DNA of 64,000 bases, taken from contig NZ_JAUOEK010000142.1 in the NCBI RefSeq assembly GCF_030540835.1, forward strand, positions 117,456 to 181,455, in the 5' to 3' direction. How positions within the stretch are numbered: the stretch's first letter is position 1; every line of letters starts with the position of its first letter. Shown piece after piece: positions 45,059-54,111 of the stretch. This DNA comes from Flavivirga aquimarina. Its GTDB lineage: Bacteria > Bacteroidota > Bacteroidia > Flavobacteriales > Flavobacteriaceae. The notes below the pieces were generated by a model that was given only the letters and a program-made list of their open reading frames with translations, did not search any database and was not told the origin of the DNA. Position numbers and translations under genes: made by a program.

Positions 45059-46456
45059 ATGAGTTTTAGAATAGAAAAAGATACCATGGGCGAGGTAAAA
45101 GTACCTGCCGATAAACTTTGGGGAGCACAAACCGAACGTTCTAGAAATAACTTTAAAATTGGCCCATCTGCATCCATGCCATTAGAAATAGTTTATGGTT
45201 TTGCATATTTAAAAAAAGCAGCGGCATATACCAATTGTGAATTGGGAGTATTACCAATTGAAAAACGCGATTTAATTGCTACAGTATGTGATGAGATTTT
45301 AGAAGGTAAGCATGACGACCAATTTCCGTTGGTTATTTGGCAAACAGGTTCGGGAACTCAAAGCAATATGAATGTAAATGAAGTTATTGCCAACAGAGCA
45401 CATCAAATAGCCGGAAAAGTAATTGGTGAAGGCGATAAAACCATTCAACCTAATGATGATGTGAATAAATCACAATCTTCTAACGACACCTTCCCTACCG
45501 GTATGCATATAGCCGCATATAAAAAAATTGTAGAAACTACGATTCCCGGTATTAAACAATTACGAAATACTTTAAAAAATAAATCTGAAGATTTTAAAGC
45601 CGTTGTAAAAATTGGACGTACACATTTAATGGATGCCACGCCACTTACGCTGGGGCAAGAACTTTCAGGATATGTAGCACAATTAGATCATGGCATTAAA
45701 GCTCTGGAAAACACTTTGCCACATTTAAGCGAATTAGCACTAGGTGGTACTGCAGTTGGAACCGGACTAAACACACCAAAAGGTTACAGTAAGCTTGTTG
45801 CTGAATATATCGCAGAGTTTACAAATTTACCATTTGTAACAGCGCCAAATAAATTTGAAGCTTTAGCTGCTCATGATGCTTTGGTAGAGACTCATGGTTC
45901 TTTAAAACAATTGGCCGTTTCTTTAAATAAAATTGCTAATGATGTTAGAATGATGGCTTCTGGTCCTCGTTCTGGTATAGGAGAAATTATTATTCCGGCC
46001 AACGAACCAGGAAGCTCTATCATGCCCGGAAAAGTTAATCCAACACAATGCGAGGCTTTAACTATGGTTTGCGCACAAGTTATGGGTAACGACGTTGCTG
46101 TTTCGGTTGGTGGTATGCAAGGCCATTACGAATTAAATGTTTTTAAACCAGTAATGGCGGCTAACGTATTACAGTCTGCACAACTTTTAGGAGATGCATG
46201 TATTAGCTTTGATGTAAATTGTGCCATAGGTATTCAACCTAACCACGATGTTATAAAAACATTGCTAAACAATTCTTTAATGCTTGTTACAGCACTAAAT
46301 ACCAAAATTGGGTATTATAAAGCTGCAGAAATTGCTAATACGGCACATAAAAATGGCACAACTTTAAAAGAAGAAGCTATCAATTTAGGCTATGTTACTG
46401 CTCAAGATTATGATGATTGGGTTAAACCAGAAGACATGGTTGGGAGCTTAAAATAA
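45059..46456 (+). CDS. fumC: Class II fumarate hydratase
   Basis: This 465-residue TCA-cycle enzyme interconverts fumarate and malate. It starts [26 protein letters not shown], shown in part; the substrate segments [32 protein letters not shown] and [16 protein letters not shown] follow, and the fumarase/aspartase signature [11 protein letters not shown] is near residue 320. Length is typical. No neighbouring TCA genes. It ends at a clear terminator. Confidence 0.97.
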   Translation: MSFRIEKDTMGEVKVPADKLWGAQTERSRNNFKIGPSASMPLEIVYGFAYLKKAAAYTNCELGVLPIEKRDLIATVCDEILEGKHDDQFPLVIWQTGSGTQSNMNVNEVIANRAHQIAGKVIGEGDKTIQPNDDVNKSQSSNDTFPTGMHIAAYKKIVETTIPGIKQLRNTLKNKSEDFKAVVKIGRTHLMDATPLTLGQELSGYVAQLDHGIKALENTLPHLSELALGGTAVGTGLNTPKGYSKLVAEYIAEFTNLPFVTAPNKFEALAAHDALVETHGSLKQLAVSLNKIANDVRMMASGPRSGIGEIIIPANEPGSSIMPGKVNPTQCEALTMVCAQVMGNDVAVSVGGMQGHYELNVFKPVMAANVLQSAQLLGDACISFDVNCAIGIQPNHDVIKTLLNNSLMLVTALNTKIGYYKAAEIANTAHKNGTTLKEEAINLGYVTAQDYDDWVKPEDMVGSLK

Positions 46457-46475
46457 ATCATTACTATTATATAAA

Positions 46476-46512
46476 AAAACAGGTAAAATTATATTTACCT
46501 GTTTTTTTTTGG
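46476..46512 (+). terminator. Intrinsic terminator after fumC
   Basis: AAAACAGGTAAA (about 46476-46487) pairs with TTTACCTGTTTT (46494-46505), followed by a T run. Confidence 0.85.
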
Positions 46513-46603
46513 TTGGTTAGTTAATTATCAATCCTTTATATATACAATAAAAGGAAATCTGACCAAATATATAATTAAACATATAAGTAAAAATTAACAA
46601 ATG

Positions 46604-47179
46604 TTAATTCCTTCCTATTTTTTTTCTAATTCTACTTAATTGTACTGGAGTTATACTTAAATATGATGCTATATGATATTGTGGAATTAAATCATCTACT
46701 TCAGGTATTCTCCTTCTCAATTTTAAATATCGCTCCGTCGCATTCATAGAAATAAATTCCAATTGTCGCTCTTCATATTTAATAAAAATGGACTCTAATA
46801 TTTTATTATATAAGTTACTAATAGTAATATCTTCACGACAAAGTTTTGTGATTTCATCAAAACTTAATTCATACACTTTACACTCAGTAAGTGTTTCGTA
46901 AGTCAATTTTGAAGGTTGTTTTTTTATTAAGGCTGTAAGCGATCCAACAAAACTATAAGCCATAAAAAAACTCTTATTAAATTCTTTTCCTTCTTCAGAA
47001 CTAAGGTAAGCACGTACAATCCCAGATGTGAGCAGATAAATTTTCCCAGGAACCTCACCAGAACTATCTATTTGAAAGCCTTTCTCAAATTTTTTATACG
47101 TTGATATATTTGCAAGCTTATTAAAAGTTTCTTCTGAAACATTTAAAAATGAATTTACAAAAATGGCATATGGATTCAT
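46604..47179 (-). CDS. Crp/Fnr-family transcriptional regulator
   Basis: This 191-residue regulator has a cyclic-nucleotide-binding-like beta-barrel (about 20-115; GKIYLLTSGIVRAYLSSEEGKEFNKSFF, in part), a dimer helix, and a C-terminal helix-turn-helix IASYLSITPVQLSRIRKKIG. It has no Fnr-type cysteine cluster, and the cNMP-binding RxS signature is not evident, so the effector is unknown. Such short Crp-like regulators are abundant in Bacteroidetes. The divergent neighbour is far (the next gene is 460 bp upstream). Confidence 0.88.
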   Translation of the reverse strand: MNPYAIFVNSFLNVSEETFNKLANISTYKKFEKGFQIDSSGEVPGKIYLLTSGIVRAYLSSEEGKEFNKSFFMAYSFVGSLTALIKKQPSKLTYETLTECKVYELSFDEITKLCREDITISNLYNKILESIFIKYEERQLEFISMNATERYLKLRRRIPEVDDLIPQYHIASYLSITPVQLSRIRKKIGRN

Positions 47180-47641
47180 TTACTATAATTTTAACTATAT
47201 AAAAATTGTTTAGGAGTGTGTTTTGTAACCGTAGAAAACAGGCTCAAATTAATTTGTTGTGCTATCCAATATTATTTGAGTACATTCTAAAATAGCACCT
47301 TTTACTTTTGTACCATTTATTAATTCACTTATCTATCAATTTGCAAATAATATATTTATATACATCCTTCACTATCATTTAGACAACTCAGATCAAATTA
47401 TTCATTAAATGCATGTTTTCTTGAAAATCCCCCTTGATTATTTCCTTTTGCAGATTTGAAACTTTAACAAAATTAGTGTTTTTTTTGATCATTTTTTTTA
47501 ACAACCTCTAATTTATAATGTATTAAAATAAGAATTATTTAAAGTTATCTAGTCACAACATCATATAGAGTTCTTTAATAAAAACAAAAAAGCCTCACTA
47601 TTTCTAGTGAAGCTTCTTCTTGCTTAAGTGTTAATAATAAT
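47180..47641. other. 462-bp intergenic region
   Basis: This is an AT-rich stretch with no open frame that I find convincing. Its right end holds the terminator of the gene at 47642 (stem AAGCCTCACTA/TAGTGAAGCTT at 47590-47615). Its left end contains the Crp/Fnr gene's promoter region without a clear consensus box. The middle is unexplained. Confidence 0.45.
47590..47615 (-). terminator. Intrinsic terminator of the coiled-coil membrane protein gene
   Basis: AAGCCTCACTA pairs with TAGTGAAGCTT around a 4-base loop (one mismatch). Read on the minus strand it is followed by a T run (AAAACAAAAA on the + strand). Confidence 0.7.
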
Positions 47642-48526
47642 TTACTCTAATGTAAATTCTGAGCTAGATACTAAATCTTTTTCGTTAAAAACATTTACAA
47701 TGTAACGTCCTTTTTCAAAGTTCTTTTTTCCTTTCGATGCTACAAATTCGCATATATTAAGGCTAGCATTCTCATAGTTAAACTTACTTATAATACTATA
47801 ACTTAATGCTTTTTGATTAAAATTAACTTGTTCATTTAAACCTAAAGTATTGTTTTTTGGGTCTATAACCTGTATGTACAATTCTTGGTCTCCAGCTTGA
47901 ACTAAGCTATTCTTAGCAACAGTAAAACATACTCTAATTTTATCTGTACGAGAAGCTCTTTCTGTTGGTATTAATTTACCAGAAGTTCTTTCAATAACCC
48001 CAAATCCTTTTAAACCAACCGTATTTAATACTGCTGCATTTTCAACAACTTCGGCTAAAGCATTATTTTGAACTAATAAAGAGTCTGTAAATATTGTACG
48101 TTCTTCTAAACGCACACGAGTACTATCTAAAGACGTTGCTAAATATGAGTTTTCAACTCTTAAAGAATCATTTTGTGCTAACAATACATCCATTTCTTTT
48201 TGTAAAGACTGGTATTTCTTTTTATACCTCCATAAACTTCTAACGTTTGTTTCAGAAATTTTTAATGAGTCTATTAAACCCTGGATACGAGATCTTGCAT
48301 CAGATAAGTTTTTGTTTGCTACATCATTTTCACTAATAGCAACATCATATTGTTTTGCCATAGCATTTAAATCGTTCATAACCAATTGCTTTTCTTCTGT
48401 TAAATCTTTTTGCACCTGATTACTGCTTCTATACAAATTCATTGTATAAAATCCGGTTCCTAAAAATAAAACTAATGCGATCCCTAATGCTATCTTAAGT
48501 CCCTTAATACTTTTGTCGTTTTCCAT
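47642..48526 (-). CDS. Membrane-anchored coiled-coil protein of unknown function
   Basis: This 294-residue protein has one N-terminal membrane helix (about 10-30, IALGIALVLFLGTGFYTM). A long coiled coil follows (about 35-165, rich in Asn/Asp/Glu/Leu heptads such as DSLRVENSYLATSLDSTRVRL, in part), then a beta-type C-terminal domain (about 180-294, KIRVCFTVAKNSL). It is conserved in layout among Bacteroidetes, as I recall, but unnamed. It probably projects into the periplasm from the inner membrane and may act in envelope or cell-division scaffolding, by shape only. It is divergent from the arginase-family gene. Confidence 0.75.
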   Translation of the reverse strand: MENDKSIKGLKIALGIALVLFLGTGFYTMNLYRSSNQVQKDLTEEKQLVMNDLNAMAKQYDVAISENDVANKNLSDARSRIQGLIDSLKISETNVRSLWRYKKKYQSLQKEMDVLLAQNDSLRVENSYLATSLDSTRVRLEERTIFTDSLLVQNNALAEVVENAAVLNTVGLKGFGVIERTSGKLIPTERASRTDKIRVCFTVAKNSLVQAGDQELYIQVIDPKNNTLGLNEQVNFNQKALSYSIISKFNYENASLNICEFVASKGKKNFEKGRYIVNVFNEKDLVSSSEFTLE

Positions 48527-48638
48527 AATTACTTGTTTTTAAAAGTCTAGTGTTATTATAATTTTATTAGTTAAAATTTTTAATGCAATAAACAAATAAT
48601 TGGTGTATTTTTAGTACTCAATAAAATTTATTTATTAA

Positions 48639-49649
48639 ATGGACAACCTGGTTTTATTTAAAAATTCTTCACTAAATAAATTAATAAACAAACGCCTTGG
48701 TGAATCCAAATTTGGTCAACATATTAAAATATTAACCAGCATTTCCAATATATACGAACAACTTAAAAATTTGGATGTTGTTTATGTAATTATTGGTTTG
48801 CCAGAAGATGTTGGCGTGTTTGCTAATCATGGAAAAACAGGAACTTCAAAGGCTTGGGAAGCCACCCTTAAAGTTTTGTTAAACATCCAAAGTAACCAGT
48901 ATACGATGGCTGACAAAGTTTTAATATTGGGGCATCTAGACTTTACTTCAGAAATATTGGATATATCAGAATTGGATATTTCTAATAAAAAAGATCTTTT
49001 AAAAGCCAGAAAAATAGTTTCGAAAATTGATAGCCAAGTGTCATTTATTATAAACCAAATAATTCTAGCTGGTAAAAAACCTATCATTATTGGTGGCGGA
49101 CATAATAATGCTTATGGAAATATAAAGGGTGCATCGTTAGCACTAAACAATCCTATAAATGTTATTAATTTTGATGCGCATTCCGATTTTAGACCCGAAG
49201 AAGGAAGACATAGTGGTAATGGATTTAGCTATGCCTATGCTGAAGGCTTTTTAAAAAACTATTTTATTTTTGGTCTGCATGAAAACTATACATCGGATAA
49301 ACTATTTAAAACGTTGAATAAATTAAAGTCTATTAAGTACAATACATTTGAATCGTTAGAAATTAGAAAAGAACTCGAATTTAAAGAAGAGTTAAAACGC
49401 GCTTTGAACCATATTTCCGAAGCACCATTTGGCATAGAAATAGATTGTGATGCTATCGAAAACATTCCAAGTAGTGCCATGACTCCAAGTGGTTTTAGTG
49501 TTAACAAAACAAGACGTTTTTTAAATTTTTTCGCCAAACAAGATAATGCTTGTTACTTGCATATTTGTGAAGCGGCTCCAAACAAAAAGTCTCGTACTAT
49601 GGTTGGGAAACTTATCACCTATTTAATTACAGATTTTATAAAAGTATAA
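48639..49649 (+). CDS. Arginase/agmatinase/formimidoylglutamase-family hydrolase
   Basis: This 336-residue manganese enzyme has the metal motifs IIGGGHNNAYG (first His), VINFDAHSDFR (the DAHxD pair) and FGIEIDCDAIENI (DxD). The segment SAMTPSGFSV fits the substrate loop. The family includes formimidoylglutamase, arginase and agmatinase. I favour formimidoylglutamase-like by overall feel but no histidine-degradation gene is near, so the substrate stays open. The next gene, a MarR-GNAT fusion, follows after 66 bp with its own -7 box. Confidence 0.85.
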   Translation: MDNLVLFKNSSLNKLINKRLGESKFGQHIKILTSISNIYEQLKNLDVVYVIIGLPEDVGVFANHGKTGTSKAWEATLKVLLNIQSNQYTMADKVLILGHLDFTSEILDISELDISNKKDLLKARKIVSKIDSQVSFIINQIILAGKKPIIIGGGHNNAYGNIKGASLALNNPINVINFDAHSDFRPEEGRHSGNGFSYAYAEGFLKNYFIFGLHENYTSDKLFKTLNKLKSIKYNTFESLEIRKELEFKEELKRALNHISEAPFGIEIDCDAIENIPSSAMTPSGFSVNKTRRFLNFFAKQDNACYLHICEAAPNKKSRTMVGKLITYLITDFIKV

Positions 49650-49679
49650 TTTTATTTTCAGATAATTTAATTAATTACA

Positions 49680-49687
49680 TATATTTG
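49680..49687 (+). promoter_or_regulatory. -7 promoter box (TATATTTG)
   Basis: TATATTTG matches TAnnTTTG, 28 bp before ATG 49716 of the MarR-GNAT fusion. Confidence 0.5.
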
Positions 49688-49715
49688 CATAAGCACTTAT
49701 ATAAATAATAATATT

Positions 49716-50666
49716 ATGGATGCATTACGTGGTTACGGAGAGTTAGGCTTAGGGTCTAGGTTAAAAAGAGTGAGTGAATATATGATGAAAGAAACTCAAT
49801 TAGTTTACAATCATTTTAATGTAGATTTCGACCCTTACCTATTCCCTATGTTTAAGATTATAGCTAATAAAAATGGTGTAACAAATTCTGAAATTCAAAA
49901 CGCACTACAATTTACGCAACCTGCCATAACACAGGCTATTAATAAATTAAATGACAAAGGCTTAATTATATATGAGTCTGATAAACTAGATAAACGAAAA
50001 AAAATAATTTCCTTATCAGATAAAGGTTCTAATTTATTACAAAGGTTAAAACCTATCTGGAAAAGTATCGATAAAATAATTAAAGAGTATACTTTAGAAA
50101 GTTCTTCCTCTTTAATAGAACATTTAAACAGTTTAGAAAATAAACTTAACACTAAAAGTTTCAGTACTACAATAATAAATAATATTAAAATGAATATAAC
50201 GAGTGAGCTTGAAATTATTTCTTTTGATAAACAATATGCTAAGGATTTTTATGAGTTGAATGTAGAATGGTTAAAACGTTATTTTTATGTTGAGCCTTAT
50301 GATGAAGAGGTTTTAAGCAAACCTGAACAGTATATTGTAAAAAAAGGAGGTCACATATTTTTTGCAAAAATTAATGAACAAATTGTTGGAACTGTTGCGC
50401 TTATGCCTATAGGTAATAATGGCCTTTTTGAATTAACAAAAATGGCTGTTTCTCCTAAGCATCGTGGACATAAAATTGGACAACAACTCATGCAACACTG
50501 TATTGATTTTGCTAAAGAAATGGGTTTACCAAAACTAGTTCTCTACTCTAATACTTCTTTAGAAAATGCTATTTACATCTATAGAAAATATGGTTTTATA
50601 GAACAACCTTTAGAACCTGATACGCCTTATAAACGAAGTGATATTAAAATGGAATTGGTATTTTAA
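49716..50666 (+). CDS. MarR-type regulator fused to a GNAT acetyltransferase
   Basis: This is a 316-residue two-domain protein. Residues about 1-150 form a MarR winged helix (NGVTNSEIQNALQFTQPAITQAINKLNDKGLI, in part, with the wing around ESDKLDKRKKIISLSDKG). Residues about 155-316 form a GNAT domain with FELTKMAVSPKHRGHKIGQQLMQHC (in part) as the acetyl-CoA-binding motif. Such fusions are known in bacteria, where the acetylated small molecule may be the effector. Ligand and target are unknown. Expression is from its own promoter. Confidence 0.88.
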   Translation: MDALRGYGELGLGSRLKRVSEYMMKETQLVYNHFNVDFDPYLFPMFKIIANKNGVTNSEIQNALQFTQPAITQAINKLNDKGLIIYESDKLDKRKKIISLSDKGSNLLQRLKPIWKSIDKIIKEYTLESSSSLIEHLNSLENKLNTKSFSTTIINNIKMNITSELEIISFDKQYAKDFYELNVEWLKRYFYVEPYDEEVLSKPEQYIVKKGGHIFFAKINEQIVGTVALMPIGNNGLFELTKMAVSPKHRGHKIGQQLMQHCIDFAKEMGLPKLVLYSNTSLENAIYIYRKYGFIEQPLEPDTPYKRSDIKMELVF

Positions 50667-50829
50667 TAATGACGTATTTGATCATAAAAAAGTAACAGTA
50701 AATAACAATGTTGAGACTTTAAGGTTATAAATATTTAGGAAAATGTTACCATGTAGAACAAAAAAATCCGTTAAAAGGTAAAACCTAATTCTAACGATTC
50801 AAAAATGTAAATTTTAGTTTGTTATAAAA

Positions 50830-50837
50830 TAAATTTG
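50830..50837 (+). promoter_or_regulatory. -7 promoter box (TAAATTTG)
   Basis: TAAATTTG matches TAnnTTTG and lies 38 bp before ATG 50876 of the lipocalin-like gene. Confidence 0.45.
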
Positions 50838-50875
50838 GTCTTTTTTTACGAAAAATTAAAAAACCCAAATACAAA

Positions 50876-51286
50876 ATGAAAACTTTTAAAACCTCTTTAT
50901 TAGCTATTATCACAGTTTGCTTAACTTTTTCTTGCAGTAGCGACGATGATGTAAAAAGTAACTCTGAATTAATTATTGGAACATGGGAATTGACTGCTTT
51001 TTCCGAAAATGATGTTGCTGAGACATTAACCGAATGCGAATTATCATATACTTTCACAGAAACACAAGCTACATCTATAAAATATAATTCAGGAAGTGCT
51101 CCATGTGAAGTATCAAACACCTACACCCATGCATATAGCATAGATAATAATATTATTACTATAGTAGGTGATGATTTACCTTTAGAAATTGTTACTCTTA
51201 ATTCAACTACAATGGTCTTAAAATCTGTAGAAGTAGACAGTAACAATACTTATGTATACATAGGAACCTTTACAAAAAAGGAATAA
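50876..51286 (+). CDS. Lipocalin-like lipoprotein
   Basis: This 136-residue protein has a lipoprotein signal (LTFSCSSDDD, Cys at about 20) followed by an acidic linker and a small beta-barrel domain with GTWELTAFSEND and YSIDNNIITIVGDDLPLEI, typical of Bacteroidetes lipocalin-like lipoproteins. Two cysteines in the barrel (ECEL and PCEV) probably form a disulfide. It binds an unknown small ligand at the outer membrane. It is a single gene between its own promoter and a strong terminator. Confidence 0.8.
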   Translation: MKTFKTSLLAIITVCLTFSCSSDDDVKSNSELIIGTWELTAFSENDVAETLTECELSYTFTETQATSIKYNSGSAPCEVSNTYTHAYSIDNNIITIVGDDLPLEIVTLNSTTMVLKSVEVDSNNTYVYIGTFTKKE

Positions 51287-51303
51287 ATTGATTTTATAAT
51301 ACT

Positions 51304-51342
51304 AAAAAGTCGTTTTTAAACAAGTTAAAAACGACTTTTTTA
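51304..51342 (+). terminator. Intrinsic terminator after the lipocalin-like gene
   Basis: AAAAGTCGTTTTTAA (51305-51319) pairs with TTAAAAACGACTTTT (51325-51339), followed by a T run. Confidence 0.85.
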
Positions 51343-51500
51343 TTTTACGATACTCTAACTAATTAACTGTTTTTTATTTATTGTTGTAACCAGTTTTTTA
51401 ATATTCCGCTTCATATCCATGACCATTTTTCCCATAGAAAATCAACCATTTCAAAAGAGAATAAAGAAGGTGAATCTATTTAGAGACTAACTTTTTAATA

Positions 51501-53192
51501 TTAATTGCTAACTGCCTTGAGCGAATCAATCTGTTTCTGCAATCTTTCGATTTCTTCAGCTTTTTTATCAACTACAGGAAGAATACTTATGGAATCTTTT
51601 ACAGTTTCAGAAATGTCTATTTCTTTAGTCTCTTCAACAAAATAATACCCAATACCTTCACTAGCCCTCCAAGCCTCGTTTAATTGGTCATAAACAGTTT
51701 TGTCCCATTGACTTGGGTGCTTCACATCAATCCAAACTACGTCTCTATACTCGCTGTCAATCAATGCTAAATCTGGTGTAGCCGATCCATCAAAATTATC
51801 GGAACCTTCTCGTATGGCAGATATAGTCCCCAAAAAGAACATACGTTTTCTACCTGCTAAATCTTTTATATATGGTCTAAACTCAACAGGCTTATTCACC
51901 GACCAATCAAACTCTTTACGAGATTCAATCACCTTTAAAGGCATGGCAGAAACGCCCGCATATCCTTGTTTTTTTGAAGCATGGTCGTAATAATAAACCG
52001 CATCGGTACCATCTGCTGGTATAAAAACGCTAAAGGTTAAACTGGTACGGGTATCCCCTACTGGTTCTAAGCCAAACCAATGATATAATCCGCTATAAGC
52101 ATCAGAGTCGGTATCAGAAAAATCAAAATCGGTTACAAATGGTTGCTGATTCTGGTCGTCTGGTAAATCCGGAATCTTAACTGCTGTTTCCATGTTCCAT
52201 GGCAATGGATCACTAAACCCTCCCAAAAACTTTAAAGACTCTGCCTGTAATCGGGAGACTTTTTCTGCTAATGTATTTTGTTTTGTGAGATACGGGTGGT
52301 TTTTCATCTCATCAGGATTTATATAAGTTCCTTTCCCTATTAAAATACGTTCGATATAATCACTAAAATCATGTTCACCGTTTTCAATAACCATAACACC
52401 TCCAAAGGTTGGATAGGGAAATAAAAATCCTTTCCATTTAATTAAACTTACAACTTCTACCCATTGCCCTGTATCATTTTTCATGTAATAGGTATCACTG
52501 GGTTCCATCGTAAATAATTGAAAAAAGTTAAAACGTTGTACTACGGCGTTATAAGTATTTCTACTAAACTTTAATGATTCCCCTATTGAAAAGGTTACAG
52601 GGATTCTATTCTCATTAGAAAATCTTGGAAATGGTGTGGTACTGGACACTGCAAAAACTTCTTCAGTATTATCAGTCATACCTTGCCATACATACTTTTC
52701 TGTAGGCTGAATAGCCATGGTCCATTTATTTTCATCTCCTACTCTTACTAAATGTGGCAATGAAACGTCTTTCGTTTCTCCAACGCTTTCATTTGCCATA
52801 GAAAACACATTTCTTAAAGGTTGTATACGTTCGTTTTGTGTTAAAGGCAATTCATTAATTTCAACTCTATTTAGACTATTAAAAACATTGTAAGTTTTCA
52901 TATAATCATACATTTTAAAATGCCAGCCTACTAAATATAAAACTCCGAAGAAAACAATCAATAAGCCCAGAATGCTCAAACGGGTTCCGGTACTTGCAGA
53001 GCTTCTGAATTTTCTCAAACCAAAAAATAAAACAATCGCACTTAATAAAATGATGAAAATGAATTTTCTAACAAATAATAAAGCGGGTTGATAATCGTCT
53101 CGTAGAATAAACAATAAAATGAGTAAGATCAATGCAATAATAATTGTTCTTATCTTTTGTCTTTTTCCTCTGTTCCAGTAGTTTTTAATCAT
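51501..53192 (-). CDS. Multi-span membrane protein with large extracytoplasmic domain, in the AAA+ gene run
   Basis: This 563-residue protein has three membrane helices in the first 100 residues (IIIALILLILLFIL; FIFIILLSAIVLFFGL; GLLIVFFGVLYLVGW). The roughly 440 residues after them form a large domain that is probably outside, with WVEVVSLIKWKGFLFPYPTFGG and FDFSDTDSDAYSGLYHWFGLEP (in part), ending in a coiled coil (KKAEEIERLQKQIDSLK). No family is recognised. It is the last gene of the minus-strand run that includes the AAA+ ATPase and could be its membrane partner. Confidence 0.75.
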   Translation of the reverse strand: MIKNYWNRGKRQKIRTIIIALILLILLFILRDDYQPALLFVRKFIFIILLSAIVLFFGLRKFRSSASTGTRLSILGLLIVFFGVLYLVGWHFKMYDYMKTYNVFNSLNRVEINELPLTQNERIQPLRNVFSMANESVGETKDVSLPHLVRVGDENKWTMAIQPTEKYVWQGMTDNTEEVFAVSSTTPFPRFSNENRIPVTFSIGESLKFSRNTYNAVVQRFNFFQLFTMEPSDTYYMKNDTGQWVEVVSLIKWKGFLFPYPTFGGVMVIENGEHDFSDYIERILIGKGTYINPDEMKNHPYLTKQNTLAEKVSRLQAESLKFLGGFSDPLPWNMETAVKIPDLPDDQNQQPFVTDFDFSDTDSDAYSGLYHWFGLEPVGDTRTSLTFSVFIPADGTDAVYYYDHASKKQGYAGVSAMPLKVIESRKEFDWSVNKPVEFRPYIKDLAGRKRMFFLGTISAIREGSDNFDGSATPDLALIDSEYRDVVWIDVKHPSQWDKTVYDQLNEAWRASEGIGYYFVEETKEIDISETVKDSISILPVVDKKAEEIERLQKQIDSLKAVSN

Positions 53193-53202
53193 ATTATCTT
53201 TT

Positions 53203-53325
53203 TGTCATTCCCGCGACCTGTGCTGAACTAGTTTCAGTAAGTCGGGAATCTTATTAAACTATCATGTTTTTAAATTGCCCCCTGCCTTCACTTCGACTTC
53301 ACTCAATGACCACGCAGGAATGACA
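53203..53325. repeat. Small inverted-repeat element between the two membrane-protein genes
   Basis: TGTCATTCCCGCG at the left and CGCAGGAATGACA at the right are imperfect inverted ends of a 123-bp element with no coding capacity. The right end stops just before the TAA of the 173-residue gene. It resembles MITE or REP-like intergenic elements. A related fragment is at 16420-16450. Confidence 0.6.
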
Positions 53326-53326
53326 A

Positions 53327-53848
53327 TTACAACAATCCTTTATCCTTTAATCGTTCTCTAGCACTTTTCTGTTCTCCTTCTGGTTTTTCTTTTATTTCCT
53401 CTACATCTTCTATTTCTTCGGTATCTTTAGTTTTTAAATCTTCAATAAAGTCTTTTCCTTTTTCAATGGTATCGTGTACCATACCTTCTAAAGAATCACT
53501 TTTTTCATCGATAACTTCACCAGATTTAAACACAAAATTAGCCAAATACGTTCCTGCTAATGTACCAACAATCATAGAGGCAAATATTGAAATGGTGGCT
53601 ATATCTATTGGGATTAAAAAACGGACAATAACAATACCTATTAAAAACATAAATCCGATAAAAATGAGCCGAACCAAGAACGTTTGTTTGTATACAAATC
53701 CTTTCTTATCGGTTGGTTTCATTTGTAATTCTTTAGAATTAAAAACTTTATTAAAAAACCGATATAAACCGTTACCATGAGATTCTCGCCAATACAAAAA
53801 GGCGCCAAAAAAGATTGCTGCTATAAAAATTATTAATTCTAGTCCCAT
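53327..53848 (-). CDS. Membrane protein of unknown function in the AAA+ gene run
   Basis: This 173-residue protein has an N-terminal hydrophobic segment (LELIIFIAAIFFGAFLYW). Two further helices lie at about 53-72 and 78-105 (LVRLIFIGFMFLIGIVIVRF; ISIFASMIVGTLAGTYLANF). A charged C-terminal tail is rich in glutamate and lysine (EEIEDVEEIKEKPEGE). The family is not recognised. Repeat elements lie on both sides, but it follows the orientation of the AAA+ run and was probably part of the same transcription unit. Confidence 0.75.
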   Translation of the reverse strand: MGLELIIFIAAIFFGAFLYWRESHGNGLYRFFNKVFNSKELQMKPTDKKGFVYKQTFLVRLIFIGFMFLIGIVIVRFLIPIDIATISIFASMIVGTLAGTYLANFVFKSGEVIDEKSDSLEGMVHDTIEKGKDFIEDLKTKDTEEIEDVEEIKEKPEGEQKSARERLKDKGLL

Positions 53849-53922
53849 GTTGTTATTTAGTTTGAAGTACGAAGTTTGAAGCTTGAAGTTTCTTACTCGT
53901 ACTTGTTCGTTTTTTAGTTGTT

Positions 53923-54075
53923 CTCCTCCTTTTTTTAAGGAGGAGTGGATTTTGATTTCTCAAAAATCAAAAGACGAGGTGGTTATTTTACCCTTCCGTC
54001 TTTAATTCTTCAAAGAATTAAATCCATACCGAATCAAGTTCGGCACAAGCTCTTCCCTTATTTAGGGAAGGAGTG
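53923..54075. repeat. Complex intergenic repeat with three hairpins
   Basis: Three inverted repeats follow one another: CTCCTCCTT/AAGGAGGAG (53923-53945), TTTTGATTT/AAATCAAAA (about 53950-53972), and CTTCCCT/AGGGAAG (about 54052-54070), with TTTAATTCTT/AAGAATTAAA between. The block has no open frame. I recall similar phrases (ACCTCGTCTTTTGATTTTTG) as multi-copy intergenic elements in flavobacteria. Confidence 0.6.
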
Positions 54076-54111
54076 CATTAATTACTATAATATAAAGTTA
54101 GTCTAAAACTA

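Noticed and set aside
51360..51480. Short minus-strand frame with GKMVMDMKRNIKKLV
   Set aside because: It is only about 27 codons with no spacing or context signal. It may be a gene relic but cannot be supported.
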